The notes: generated from the letters alone by a model not told the origin. 64,000 nt of DNA from Lithospermum erythrorhizon (GCA_019722365.1 JADFUC010001868.1:682001-746000); one strand, 5' to 3'. Shown: positions 31,791 through 45,800, numbered from the stretch's first letter. Numbers and translations: made by a program.

Positions 31791-34700
31791 TGACTAGTCT
31801 TAAGCAAAACATATGTGAACTTTTCAAAAGGCATGCACAAATCTAGACAAAGAATTCCATTGGACACAAACAACATTAAAAAGGGTAGTTCATTTGAGGC
31901 TGTACAGTCTTATATACAAGATTTGGAATAGCTTGCTTAGCCAGCCATCATCTATATGATAACACACACAAAAATTGAATGGACCATATTTGACTACCAC
32001 ATAAACTTTGTCCATATATAACACTTGTAATCATGTTATGAAAAAATACAAGGAAAGTCACTTTGTTAATTATTTTAAGGAGCATTTAAGAAGTAGCCTA
32101 CTTATTTTAGTGAATAAATTATCTGAATCCAAGTAAAGACATTAATTAAAAAATGTATATTATTAAGTTTAACTCCTCAAGACCTCAACTAACGAATGAT
32201 ACATCAATGTTGTATTGACTTTTTAATGGCAGAGATTGTGCTCTTTGGCCATGGTCGACTGAACGAATAATTAATTGCACCAGGAAGACTGGACCATCTT
32301 TTTCAAAGATACTTTGTCTCTCATTTCAGACGTTATTTCTCGTTGAATATGACTTGCTGTTAACAAAACATGATAAATAAATCAGGAATAAATAATCATA
32401 TAGTGATATTAACTCGATTATAAATATATTTTAACTTTCATAAATTAATAAAAAAAATGTGATTTACATATTAATTTTATCTACATTTCATAATTGTTCA
32501 AAATATTCATTTTACAAACTATATTTCGAACGCCCATTGTAAATGTACTAGATCTTCAAGAATATCGTTTTTTAAATATATAAAATAATATTTTTAATAT
32601 AAACCATGTGTGCCATTATTTAGTGATATCATGTTTTAAAAAATCGGATGATGTGATCCAACAAAAGGTGCTGCCCTTTTCAACTTAGTCTAAAGTAAAA
32701 ATCAACACTAGTCAACTCAAAGCTTAATTAAAAGATAAATCATTATTATTCAACTTACTCAAGAAAAATTGTCTATTCAACTAAATATTACTTCATTTTA
32801 TATTTTTGACAAACCATATTTGGGTTTAATTAAAGATAAAACATTATAATTGTCAATATTTTAATAATTTTTTTAAAGTAGATTACTCAAAAAACAATTG
32901 ATAGTGTATTAATAAATAGGTGTATTTATAATTTTTTGGTTCCATCTCATCCTAAATCATAATTTTGCCATTGAAATATGCATCACAACCCCCAGCAAGT
33001 TGACAATTAATAAATAAAAACATCATTAATTAAAGTAAACAAAGCACAATATAGTCAGTGGGTTGATCTCACAAGTCACACCACAATATCTTAAGGATCA
33101 GGAACTACTTATTGGAACATGCCACGACCCACAAGGCCTTAAGGTAAACTATTTTTCTTTCTACTTAAGAGTTAAGACTAATCTAAAATCGTTTAAAAAG
33201 GTATATATATATATAATATGTAATCCGATGGGAATATTGTTATAGTATCTAATAATCATAAATTTAATCTGAAAGTAGGAGAATGATTAACTTTAATTGG
33301 TGGGAAGATGGGACATGGTTGACTACGTCCATTATAGTCAATAAAGAATTATTAACGGAAGGATCAAATCTTTTTACACCCAATCTTTCTATTCAATTCC
33401 TTTTTGCTTACATATACCCATTTCTATATTTTATATTGTAATCTCCAAACTTTATTTGTAAGCAGTCAAAGCCAAAGAGCCAATTGTTTTGAAGAAAGTG
33501 AAAGCCTGCTAATTGCAATCATGAATTCATAATGAGCTTGAGCAAATGGACATCTAGGCAAGAAAGAAAAATGAAAACAATGTCCAATTTAGGTCTTCTC
33601 CTTTCCAAAATACTCTGTATACTAGTTTAAGAAAAAACAATGCAGACATCACTATTGAAACAGAAGATGCTAAGCATATAAATGGTATGGTCATGCATGA
33701 TACTACTAGAAAAAGGGGCATCAACGAGGGAAAAAATGACCGTCGCAAATTTCCACGCCTTCAAGAGAGGAGAGTCATAAAGGAAAATGTGACGAATCTT
33801 AATTTGGAGTGCAAGTGTCACAGCATAACAGAACATTGCCTAAAACAAATAAGCAAAATCAAACACTTCTTCCACATCAAAATGGTTGATTGAATTATGA
33901 CAACGAAGATATAGGCATCGCAAGTTGCAAGAATAATAAGCAATGCGTTTATGTAAAACCTTATAAAGAATGAGAGCCAAGTATATCTGAATCTATCAAT
34001 TTCAGCAGTATCCCATACCTTTGTTGTCATTATTGGTTTATTTCAACAAATGCCATAGAGATGGATAATAAGGTGATAGTTAAACGAATCATGCTGTATT
34101 GTACTACTGCCAACTGGTATAGTCAAGGCAGCTAACATCATGCATAGGACAGAGGGATACCCTATCAGTTTATCCTTTCTCTGGACAAGGAGAGACATAA
34201 ACAAGTTTGAACCTCCTGCAAACTGCAGTTATTCCAACTTAAATCTAATAACTGGCATGCTGTGATATAGATAAATTGGAGCTACATGTTTAATCACTAC
34301 ATTATTGGAGGAAAGAAAACTCAATATAGGCATGTACTTCATACATACGTCTTAAAAGATCAGGTTTAGTCTTAAGACGAACTGATGAACACTTACAAAA
34401 TTGATGGAGGAATTTGAACTAAAAAAGAAACGGAAGAATGGAGAAAGAGAAAAGGATAAATCGTTCATGAGTTGGCCTATAATCGCTGATGCTATCATTT
34501 AACTACACTAATTGACTACTTCATATCAGTTTCCATGGTTCTAAATAAAAAAAATTCATCAAATCAATTTAACTCCACACAGAGGATATTGTCTCATGAA
34601 ACCATAAAACAGAGAGGCAATCACCAAATTTTTATTACAACAATCATCAACCCATAAACTATTGAAGCAAACTCCAGTAATATTAAGAAACAGAATTCAA

Positions 34701-34943
34701 CATTTCAGACAACCCTACAGCTTATGATACATGATGGCCATCTATACTCCAACAAATACATTCATGTTGACATATACAAACAAATTCCAGCCAGAACAAA
34801 ATCAACTTCCTGAATTATTATGCAAACAAACCTTAATCAAAATAACTTACAGCTAAGTAAACTTCATCAAACACTTGGTAGTTCATTCTTGCAGCCTTCT
34901 GATTGCTTCCCCATCCGAGGTCAGACTAATCATAGTACTACCA
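31791..34943. other. Intergenic DNA, no gene seen
   Basis: AT-rich. The only structure recognised is a CACTA-like end at 33701. Short frames on both strands (for example 33554-34030) lack domains and overlap that remnant. The right part (about 34700-34943) is probably 3' UTR of the minus-strand membrane protein gene. Confidence 0.45.
33701..33755 (+). mobile_element. CACTA-type transposon end, solitary
   Basis: TACTACTAGAAAAAGGGGCA is followed by CAACGAGG and GACCGTCGCAAATTT, a pattern typical of plant CACTA termini (CACTACTAGAAAAA, then subterminal GTCGCAAA). The first base is T, not C. No matching inverse end was found within a few kilobases, so this looks like a truncated copy. Confidence 0.5.
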
Positions 34944-36986
34944 CTACCACCCCATGGATTTTTGCGCCTCATACACAATTTGAGATATCCCTACCATTCC
35001 CCAAGAAGCAAAATCACAAATGTCAATTTCACATTTTCACCCAATCCCATTCACACACCATACTGTACACATAAAGTACAACTGTGGATGCAGATGAGAG
35101 TGCTTATGTGTTCCATAGCACCCACAACCCATGCCCGTTTAACATAGATTAAACCTATTAATATCCAAAATGGCAGCCCTATTGACAACCATATCGAATA
35201 TCCATTTCTTCTACTCCTAACCAGTTCTCTTGTATGTAAGGCTAAAATCATTCAGAATACATATTCATCTTGCATTTCTATAATATATAAAACCTTTACC
35301 AAAATAAAAAGAAATACAGATTCATCTTAGGGGCCTCAAATATTGTTTGATTATTATGTTAAGATACATTCCTACTCCAAAGCCCACACCCAATTAAATT
35401 CACCAAATCGCATTACATTCAAATCAATACTCTGTTACTACCGCGCCCTTAGAAGGTGGCATCGAACACATGACACCACGCAAAGGTGCCGTCGAACCCA
35501 GTAACTCTCTCATACTCTATTACTATATTCAAATCAATACTCTGTTACTTTATTCTTTAAATAAATAAATAAACCGTGCCCTTACAAGGTGTAGATCGAA
35601 TTACATGGCATCTCTCTTTCGTAATAAGGTGAAAATCGGCAAGAATACCTCTAAGCGTTAAATGGTTAAAGCATAATTTTCGCAAATTCACTCTCGCTTA
35701 TCCTTTTTATTTTTTGGGTTTAAGCACTTATGTATCTTTCTTTTACTTGAGAACTTCACGCATTATTAAAATTAAAAATTAAATATTTGAAATATAACCG
35801 ATGAAATTTAGGATAAATTAAATTTCAAAAAGAATAAAAATAATATATTAAATATGGATGTTGAGTGAAATGTGATATATATACATCACGGATATTAGGT
35901 AAAGTGACTCGTACTCTCTTTGGATAATGGAGGAGATAAAAGTCTTGTGAGTTTATAGGGTGCAGCGGATGGTGAGAATGGCGTGATCAATGAGGGAGTA
36001 AAGTCTGTGGCAATTTCATGATATTCACACTATATCTACATTGAAATGCGTTACAGGGGAGATTTTTTCGATTCTCAGTACCTTGTGTCATTCTTTGTAT
36101 ATTCGCTGAAACTCACAATCTTGAGCTTGGTCATTCGGAGTGTTTGTGCGTCCATGACTTTCGGATCAAACTGACCCAAAGCGAACCCTTGGCCCATTTG
36201 GGCGTTGACAACAGGAACCATCACGAACCGGCTCAAAGAAGAAGGCGAGAGCGGTCCCGGCGATCGATACCCAAGAAGAGCCAATTTCGATGAGGTTGAT
36301 CGAGTGGTAGAAAGTCATTTTATCACAGAGGTCAGGTAGTGGAGAGGATTCGCGTATAATTATAACAATCAAAATGTATTTTTAATTTATATTTGTATAT
36401 GACAAAAATATTTATTTATTTTTATTTTTATTTTTTATATAATTGAAAAGAATAAAAGCAGAAATTGTATAAATTTAGGGGTAGATGGGGTGAGTGAATA
36501 ATTTTGTAAAATTTCCTTTTATTTTAGAAAAGTGATGCAGATCCCAATTTTTTGTCATTTTCTGATTCGATTAAAATAAAACTCTTTACTTTATTCTTTA
36601 AATAAATAAATAAAAGCTGAGTCTTCTGAAGTGAGAATTGAGCAACATGGCCTCTAAGCCCAATATATATCGGTAGGTAGAGCTACAAGTGTCTTGAAGC
36701 CTGCTAACCACTCATACTCTATTACTTCACTCGAAGTCATTAAATCCTCACATTAAGAATCAGAAACATGAAATTTGGAAAGCGATGGTATGGGATGAAT
36801 AATAAGACATGAAAATGGAGTTAGTAGAAGAAGTGGTGGGTTACCTTGGGAAACAGTTTGTTTGTTGTGACGAATGTCGTGAATAGTGGCAGATATTTTC
36901 CAGTAGAGAGGACGTCCCACGTAAAATGCGAATATCAACAAAATTACGACCAACACTAACCGGAATATCAACCGAGAAGATGTCAT
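34944..36986 (-). CDS. 62-residue single-pass membrane protein, two exons split by a 1.85-kb intron
   Basis: Exon 1 (36845-36986) encodes MTSSRLIFRLVLVVILLIFA… then FYVGRPLYWKISATIHDIRH and NKQTVSQ, ending in phase 1 at a GT donor. The acceptor at 34991-34992 opens exon 2 (34944-34990), which completes G and reads ISQIVYEAQKSMGW, then TAG. Residues about 7-25 form one membrane helix; the rest is amphipathic and basic. I recall similar small plant proteins (GRPLYWKISATIHDIR, then ISQIVYEAQ+S+GW) of unknown function, which supports the exon pairing. Both exons are too small and far apart to be found by ORF length alone. Family members may run on a little after GW; here the frame stops. The intron contains unrelated repeat copies and overlapping frames (36066-36372), which I do not regard as exons. 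Confidence 0.75.
35429..36740 (+). repeat. Three related repeat copies inside the membrane-protein intron
   Basis: A 26-bp perfect repeat (CTTTATTCTTTAAATAAATA and 6 more bases) occurs at 35548-35573 and 36589-36614. Each is preceded by ACTCT(GT)TTA and followed by loosely similar sequence (GCCCTTACAAGGTG…ACATGGCATCTC against GTCTTCTGAAGTGA…ACATGGCCTCT). A third relative at about 35429-35490 (CTCTGTTACTACCGCGCCCT) lacks the AAAT run. They look like copies of one short dispersed repeat, perhaps tRNA-derived. Confidence 0.5.
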
Positions 36987-37614
36987 TACGTACGAATGTC
37001 TGATTGTGTAATGTGTTCAATCCACCCAAATTGTAGAGATTGTAATTAGATAAATTGGAATTTCGATTGACCAACATCTACCTGAGCATATTAGTGTAGG
37101 CTGAAATTCATCACATAAGCTACTCTTAAAAATCTTCAAAAAGGCATGGGAGGCATAATATCAAGATGTTTTAAATATCGTTTCTGCCTTCGTGAAATCC
37201 ATGGGGAGATAACATCACTATAATGTACGTTCAAGGAATGAATGATGATACCATTTGGCAAAGTTATCAGGAATTCAGTGACTTCACCGAAACATCTTTT
37301 ATCAAATGGAGAAGACTAATTTGCGTTCCTATACTATGGCTTTCTTTTCAGCCCTTACACTATCGTATAAATTTTTAGTTGAGTGCACATCTTTGTCGTT
37401 AACTTCGAGCTTTGGTGTGTTGATCATTAGAAAGTTGCGATAGTATAGAACCACAAAGCGAATTAGCCAATGGAGAATACATATGTTGCCCTAAAAGTAA
37501 TGATCTTGACAATGGTGATCGCAATCCGAGGGCAGAAGACAAAAAAAATTAACATCAATGTTTAGATTTATCAGCATTATTCTGTAAAACTCAAAGGAGA
37601 ACGAATGTTTCCAC
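36987..37614. other. Region between the membrane-protein gene and NDUFA8
   Basis: Both genes run on the minus strand, so this holds the 3' UTR of NDUFA8 and the promoter and leader of the membrane-protein gene. No other feature was seen. Confidence 0.45.
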
Positions 37615-39080
37615 TTAATTAAAGGGACATGCCTTCTCGAACGCTTGCTGCTCTTTGCGACACATCTCAAACTCATTTGTGTGATAGTACATACACCCGG
37701 CATAAGCGTCCATCTCCCCCTTACACGTCTGATGCAAGTCTTTCAACCTGCATAGCATGCCACGAGCAATCACAAACGCAAAAAAATGTCATCACACTGA
37801 TAAAAGATTATCCTTTCTTTCAACATTTTTATTCAAAATAGGCTTGTTCATGCAGTTAAAACCTTGAATTGTTAATGTTGGATATCCAGAAAGTGCAACA
37901 CTAGAACACTAGCTTTCCAGACCATTTCATTTGCAAAAAGGAAAGCACGTTCAGAAATAGAAGTGCAATTTTTTAATTATCGATATGATAAAGTTACTGT
38001 CTTGGAAAGTTCGCAAGTCTGGTATTACTGCTACAACACTAGTTATCGAAGTAAACTTCAAATAATTATCTAACTAGTGAACCGGCATAAGCTCACTGAT
38101 TGTAATCAAGTTCATCGTTGATAGGTGAGCATTACCCCTTTCACTAGCCTCGGAGAGTAATGTGGAGAGCTCAAGAGCAATGTACCAGTGACGCAAAGAG
38201 TGTGTTTGGTTCTCATGCATTTTTTTCTGTGAAACCACAAAAGTTTGGATAACCAAGAAAGTCTTGTCTGGGTGCCTAGAGCTAGCTAGATGTGTTGCTG
38301 GGGTTCTGGGCTCAAGCAAATATTATGATAATCTTCTGAGGGAACCATTCATCTCTTATAATTATAATCAACGTATGCAGGGACCAGAACTATTTAAACT
38401 ACTCTCACCTACACATACATATACTGAATTCACAATAGTCCAAACAATCCATCATATTAAGCCAGTCCAACTCACCGGGTTCGTACTAAGCTGTAAATCA
38501 TAGTTAAAAGTTTCCGGAATTTAGTCATCGGTAGCAATTTTCATACTTAAACTATGTCAAAAGGAATTATAAGGGCCATGGTTAAAAATGTGTATCCTTT
38601 ACCACACCTTCAGGAGCAGATACTATAGAGGGACTATTCCTTATGCGGTGCATTTTTACAAAGTTGTACAATAATCGCTACTTACTAATCACTAGATAAT
38701 CTTAAACTTGTAAAATGGTTACAGGACCACCTTATTAACCACCATTACCAAACTCGAAAAGGTTCAATTCGCTTCTAAGGCTATCCGCTACCCAGATCAC
38801 TTTTAGCAATAAAAATGCTCTACCGTCATAGATTTCAAACAATAATCATAAACAAGACAGCACATAGTTATTACAATCAAGGATTGGCTTACAAGCTGAG
38901 GACACAACGAGTGACTTGTTGGCCTTTGTCGAGACATTTCTCGGGGTTTGCATCATTCTTCTTGCACTTCAGAAACGCCACATTCTCTTCCCGACATTTT
39001 GTAGCAATGTGCTTCGATGCTGACATTAGCACTGCTGATGTTGGGATCGGATTTCCTACTTCATCTACCGTGCTCGCCAT
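37615..39080 (-). CDS. NDUFA8: NADH dehydrogenase [ubiquinone] 1 alpha subcomplex subunit 8 (complex I)
   Basis: Exon 1 (38893-39080) and exon 2 (37615-37747) join in phase 2 across a 1.15-kb intron to give 106 residues, the usual plant length. The start MASTVDEVGNPIPTSAVLMS matches plant NDUFA8 homologues. Twin CX9C pairs are visible: CREENVAFLKC, CLDKGQQVTRC and CKGEMDAYAGC, plus a final CRKEQQAFEKAC pair with ten residues between. Such proteins are imported into the mitochondrial intermembrane space, folded by the MIA40 relay with disulfides, and built into complex I. The end reads ACPFN. Both junctions are GT-AG. Confidence 0.95.
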
Positions 39081-39155
39081 TTTCTAATCTCAACATATAC
39101 AAAAATATTCACCAACGTTATCTTGCATATTGCAATTCACGAGGATCGAACATAG

Positions 39156-39493
39156 TAATCCCTCCATCTCAAAAAGATTGTCAATTTAATTTTCACTAAT
39201 CTAAATTAACAAACTTTATGGAATTAATTTTTTTTTTTAAATTCGCTAATGTCAAGACTCGAACTTAGAACGTTGTCATTGCAAACAACCAACTTTACGG
39301 TCTTAATTGACACACGCAATATTGATTTGAATCAAAATTATCATTTTAATAGTAAAATACAACTAAAAATACTATTTTTTTAAAAATATATTTTTCATCA
39401 AATATCACACAACATATATAAAAATATTCCAATTCAAAATTTAAAAAGTCAACCATAAAATTACAAAAAGTAGACAATCTTTAAGGGAATACG
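39156..39493. mobile_element. Stowaway-like MITE carrying a possible SINE fragment, just upstream of NDUFA8
   Basis: The left end AATCCCTCCATCTCAAAAAG then ATTGTC is mirrored at the right (…GACAATCTTTAAGGGAATAC, reverse complement GTATTCCCTTAAAGATTGTC). Within it, at about 39240-39300, TCAAGACTCGAACTTAGAAC reads on the minus strand as a pol III B-box (GTTCGAGTCTT), suggesting a SINE scrap inside the MITE. It lies 75 bp from the NDUFA8 start codon, so it may supply promoter sequence. Confidence 0.5.
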
Positions 39494-42400
39494 ATGAAAT
39501 TAAAAAACAAAATGTAAAACATAGATGAATTATCCGAAATGGATAGAAATTTAATCGAGAATTGATTAATCTAAGATTAGTAAGATGAGATAATGATTTT
39601 GAGAAAAGTTTTTATATTTTTGAAGTCGATTTTATTTTTATTAGAATAAAATTGGAATCGAGAAAAGAATGTGAATAAATACTTAATTTGGAGACTGACC
39701 TCAAGTGCTGATTTTGTTTAGGGCTAAACACTCAAGAAGATGAACGCCAGCAAATATAGAGAACTCACACACTCACACCTATGTTAAAAACATTCTCATC
39801 AAATTGAAAGTAACAATATGTTTTACGGACCAATTTTTATTTTACTATTTCACTCCCGATTTGTAGTTATCCATGTTCCATTCACTTTTATAAGGTTATA
39901 ACTACGTCCAGCTAAATTATCTGCGCGTCAGGGAATTTGAGCTTCTGGCTGTTGTAGGCGTGTGAGCACAATTACTAAAGTAAAGCTTTATCAATGGAGC
40001 TATCTCGAGAGCTTGATCGCTCCTCTATTAAAATCGTTTCAATCAACAATTTCCGTCCATTTTATTATTGAATAATTATATATTCATGAGGTTATAAAAA
40101 AGTTAAGTTAAACAAGAAAAATCAAACTTATTTTCTTCCTTCAAACTCGAACACTAGTTTTAATTTGTTCCATGAAACATTTTGAAGAAATCCAAAGTCA
40201 AATGTTGAAAATCAATGCCCCTTAGTTCCTACACTATGTTGGCTAGTTGGCTGACTGCAATATTATTGACGATGGACGGAGTATATATGAATGGGGTGGT
40301 GGCGGCTAATCTCAGTACTCTTTGAGTCTGTATGCGTACTATAAGTTTCACACATCAACAGCTAGGTGATGTTAACCATAAGGACTTGACTCGGCTCTGT
40401 ATGACATTGATGCTTTTTTCACAAATTAATGATGTGCATAATTTCTCTCTATTTACAAGAATTGCGTGTCAACTTTTAAATTAGTGCCTATGGTTTCCCA
40501 TCATATATTTATTTGTTCCTAACTTAGGTATCAAACTGTTGTTCATAGGATAGCGTCAACTCTTTTGTTTGCTAATATGCGGGTCAGATATTTTGAAGTT
40601 TGGATTATTATCCGTTATGCTTTCCCTTATTCACACACAACACATGTAACATAATACATTCAATGAGTCCATTTCATGTTTATTGGTCATCCATGGCATT
40701 GATAGCAAATTAGCAATTCATATGATGAACGTCTCGTTTCTATGAATGAACGAACGATTTGCTTTCATTGTGTCAATTCGTTTTAACTATGACATTCAAA
40801 TTAAAATGAAATTAGAGGCAACTATATGTCTATATTTAAAATTACAAACTTGTATGATTTTATTCCGCGTCTCAAACAAACACACCTTAAGTAATAAATT
40901 TTACTGTATTCAAATTTCGAGAGAGAAGCACTTTTTTGTGTATCAATAATGAAACTAACTATCCATAGTCCAAAAATTTATTCATAGTCAAGAATAGTAA
41001 AATTGAAAGATATCGTGATGAACATATCAAATGAATCCGATTATTGGTGGGGAATTAAAACAAAACTCGGTCAATTATCATTATTATAAAATTAATTATC
41101 GATGACCATTATAAAAGAAGAAATAATGGATCATAATTACTCCGTATATATTTGATCAGTTATATTTTAAAATATCATCACATCTAATTACCTAGCTTTC
41201 AAATTAAAATTATATTATTTGTCCTAATTATCATTTTTCCGTTAGTGCATTAAATTGGAGGTTAATGAATGTTGATTATTAATAATTTTCAAACAAATTT
41301 TTTTTGCAGCTAATGAATGTTGATTATAATAAGAAAACAATAAATAAAATTATAATTATATCAATTTGCCAAAAAATAAAATTACAGTCATATCAATCTA
41401 AATGATAATATTTACTCCAACATATTAAGAATAAGATCAAATCATAATAACATCTCTAAATAGCAACATATATCCAAATGACAATATATGACGTCCAACA
41501 GTAATAGGGAGTATTATCAATAATAAATCCATATTTCAAAACAACAAACATAATTAAGGCTAAATTTTCCAAGGAGACATTACAAAGAAGTGTTATTTAA
41601 ACAAACATGAGCAATCATTCCTTACATTCTGGTAGGCACTACAGGTTGAAGTCATAAATCTCAAATATTTTTTTTAACAAGGGGATTGATTCTAGTAAGC
41701 TGATGGTATTATTTTATGAGTTAACAATAAACACTTCCTTTTTAGGAAAGTAGCTAGGATAGGAAAAGATTAAATACCTAACCAAGTTACCCCGTGTTTG
41801 ACAACTAACTGAAGCCAACTGATCCCATTTGACTAAATTAATTAAGTTTGTTAACAATTAAATACGGAGTATAAAGCTAACTATCGAGATGGATCCAATA
41901 GATTCTAGAGTATCGAGATGGATTCATAAAATATAAAATGTACTATATAATATGAGAAACTTATGGTAACAATATCAAATATTAAACTTATGGTAATAAT
42001 ATTTAATATTTCTCTATTATTCTTATCAACAACCGAACCTATTTAGAAGACGAATAAAACAATTATCTGTATCAAACTAAGAACACTCGAAACATGTGTG
42101 TGCATGGTTTAATCGAAACACGACCGTTAATAATAGTAAACACCATTCTCAATACTAATATGTAAGGATGTAAATGAGTCGAGTTTTTACGCGGATGAAG
42201 TTGATCGGGTAGAAACCTCGAGTTGGTTAATTATCGTTCTACGATGGCAATCGAATAATTAATTGTGCCAAAAAATCAACCCAATATCGAACGAGTAAGA
42301 GATTACCAACTCAATTTGAACTTAGAAATATATTTAGGACAACAAATTAGTGATTTAAAAGAGTAGCATGTAGTCGATGTGGATGCATTCTATAGAGTTA

Positions 42401-42613
42401 TTTACTTATGTTACATATGGAATATCACACAATATTATTTAATAGAACCAACTTAAGTATTCGAACAATATGAAATTGGATTTTTGAAAACGAGTAAGAA
42501 ACCGAGTCACTAATAAAAGAAGGGAGGATAGAGACATTATCGTATTTTTCCTATCCATAAGTGATTTTTGGCGACGTGGTCCAATAAAGACGCTTTTAGT
42601 AGGAAAGATAGTG
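39494..42613. other. Intergenic DNA between NDUFA8 and DXS, no gene seen
   Basis: About 3.1 kb of AT-rich sequence. No ORF with a recognisable domain, no RNA gene and no bounded mobile element was found. Confidence 0.5.
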
Positions 42614-42621
42614 TATAAATA
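42614..42621 (+). promoter_or_regulatory. TATA box, probable DXS promoter
   Basis: TATAAATA lies 260 bp before the DXS ATG, implying a leader of about 230 nt. No better TATA element lies closer. Confidence 0.45.
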
Positions 42622-42873
42622 TACCCACAAGCATCGTTGCACCAAATGCTCCATTACCAAATCTTGATCCTTCTACACTTAATTATTTATCAACCATTAA
42701 CATTTTTCATAACTACCACTTACTAGTGCCCAACTCCACTACTTTCTTCAACTCAATTCGGTTCAACATTTTTGGTTATTCGGTTCAGGATCGAAATTCC
42801 AATCAATTTTTATAAGTTATTGGAAGTTCTTGAAATAATATTTTGAATAATCTTTTGTTGTGTAAATCAGAAA

Positions 42874-45800
42874 ATGGCTCTATGTGCATATGCATTTCCT
42901 GGGAATTTGAGAAGGCCATTGATCTCAGATTCACAAAAGCTAGTACCTCTCTGCTCTCAGTTTTTACATGGAGATGACATGCAGCTTCATTTCCTCCTTA
43001 AACATATTCAGGTTTCATTTTTTTTTCCTTCGAATTTTTATTAGCTTAATTGAGCTTAAGTATCACTAAGAATTATGTTTTTGTGATTGGCTGCAAGAAA
43101 GTACAATGCATATGTCGATTTCTGTTAAAAGTACAATAATTGGATGTGAATTGATATAGTTATTTATTATGGTTTGTTTGTATATGTAATAATTTAGGAT
43201 TGGAACCATTGAATGAAATGTTTGTTTTGTTGTATTATTCTATGATAGGTTAAGAAAAGACCATGTGGGATTCGAGCAACGTTGTCCCAAAGGGGGGGAG
43301 AGTATCACTCTCAGAGGCCACCAACTCCTCTTCTGGACACAATTAATTATCCTATTCACATGAAAAATCTTTCTCTTAAGGTATAATAATAATTTATATA
43401 TTTTGAGTGAAAGTGATATGTTGGTTTAATTTTTTTTAAAGAAGTTATTGATTGTTTGTGCAGGAATTGAAACAACTAGTCGACGAATTACGTTCTGATG
43501 TGATCTTCAATGTCTCGAAAACTGGAGGGCATCTTGGTTCGAGCCTCGGTGTTGTTGAGCTTACCGTTGCTCTTCATTATGTATTTAATACTCCTCAAGA
43601 TAAAATACTGTGGGATGTTGGTCATCAGGTTAGCAATCCAGACTTTTGTTAATGCTAAATTCTTAAGTTAAAATTGTGATTGGTTGTAATCTGGTTGTCA
43701 TTTGATGAAATTGTGTAGGCTTACCCTCACAAAATTTTGACTGGGAGAAGATCTATGATGTCGACACTCAGACAGACTAATGGATTATCAGGATTCACTA
43801 AGCGGTCTGAGAGCGAATATGATTCTTTTGGTGCTGGTCACAGTTCCACCAGTATATCTGCAGGATTAGGTAATTAATAAAGCATAGATGATAAAATCAG
43901 TACAGTTTGCAATTCTGGTTCCTTCAAAATCTGTTGGATTTTAAAGCTCTTCCTGATATCATACAGAGCGTTAATGTAGGTTAATATCCTAGTTAAACTC
44001 ACTCAAGGAGTCAAGGAATCTTCTTTATTTATGGTTGTAGACATCTTATTGTTCCATATAAAATAGCTTAGTTATACTTTTCGCTTTGTTTCTTGATTTT
44101 CTTGGTATAGGGATGGCTGTGGGGAGGGATCTTAAAGGTAGGAAGAACAATGTAATTTCTGTCATTGGTGATGGTGCAATGACTGCTGGTCAGGCTTATG
44201 AAGCGATGAACAATGCTGGATACCTAGATTCTGATATGATCGTGATTCTCAACGATAACAAACAAGTCTCCTTACCCACCGCTACTCTAGATGGCCCAGC
44301 TCCTCCTGTTGGAGCTCTGAGCAGTGCTTTGAGCAGGCTGCAGTCTAATAGACCTCTTAGAGAGCTTAGAGAAGTTGCCAAGGTCTGTGTAATAGAACAT
44401 AAAGTCTGACGAAGTACCCTCAACATTCTGACCTAAATATTTAATTTTATTTAAACAATCTGCAGGGAGTTACTAAGCAGATTGGTGGACCTATGCATGA
44501 GCTTGCAGCAAAAGTGGATGAATATGCTCGTGGAATGATTAGTGGTTCAGGATCTACATTTTTTGAAGAGCTAGGACTATACTATATTGGTCCCGTTGAT
44601 GGTCACAATGTTGATGATCTTGTAGCTATTCTTAAGGAAGTTAAAAACACTAAAACAATTGGTCCAGTGTTGATCCATGTCGTCACTGAGAAAGGCAGAG
44701 GTTACCCCTATGCTGAGAAAGCTGCCGACAGGTATCATGGTAAGTTATATGTTACTTTCTTCATTTTCATTTGAATGGTCTACTTCCTAACACAGACAAA
44801 AAAGGCAATAATAATGGTCTCTCTCATTATTTTTACAACTATGTTTCATCTTACAAATGTAATATTTCAAATTTGTCACCTTCTATTTGTTTATGCATAT
44901 TTTCCCTAATACCTCAGTTAACTTCAAACAAGGGATATACATCCACATTAAGTCAACCACCGTCTTGTTCAATGAGATACCGTTTTGTTGAATATATAGT
45001 ATATCTGGGAACATTTTTTAGGCCAGATGTGATTTCAATGATAAATGAGTCCATTTTTTTTAATGTCCTTGGATTCCATCTACAGGGGTGGCAAAGTTTG
45101 ATCCAGCTACTGGAAAGCAATTCAAGGGCAGTGTTAATACACAGTCTTACACGACATACTTTTCGGAAGCTCTGATTTCAGAAGCAGAAGCTGATAAAGA
45201 CATTGTTGCAATCCATGCAGCAATGGGAGGTGGAACTGGCTTGAACCTTTTCTTGAGACGCTTCCCCACACGATGCTTTGATGTTGGCATAGCTGAACAA
45301 CATGCAGTGACTTTTGCTGCAGGAATGGCTTGTGAAGGTCTTAAGCCATTCTGTGCTATATATTCTTCTTTTCTGCAGAGGGCGTATGACCAGGTAGGTG
45401 AGCTATTCATCCACTTAGGAATTCATACTAGTTCGATAAAGGATTGTCCTTTTATTCCAACTTAATTAATTGTATTGGTTTACAGGTAGTGCATGATGTG
45501 GATTTGCAGAAGCTACCCGTGAGGTTCGCAATGGACAGGGCCGGATTGGTTGGAGCTGATGGTCCGACACATTCTGGCTCTTTTGATGTCACATTTATGG
45601 CTTGCCTTCCAAACATGGTTGTTATGGCACCTTCAGATGAGGCTGAGCTATTTCATATGGTAGCAACTGCTGCTGCAATAGATGATAGACCTAGCTGTTT
45701 CAGGTACCCAAGGGGAAATGGGATTGGCGTGGAGTTGCCACCAGGGAACAAAGGCATTCCACTTGAGGTATTGTACATCTCTGTTCTGGATTAACTTCTA

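Noticed and set aside
36066..36372. Overlapping minus-strand frames inside the membrane-protein intron as extra exons
   Set aside because: They do not match the family, are in conflicting frames, and the 34990/36845 junction already gives a sensible protein.
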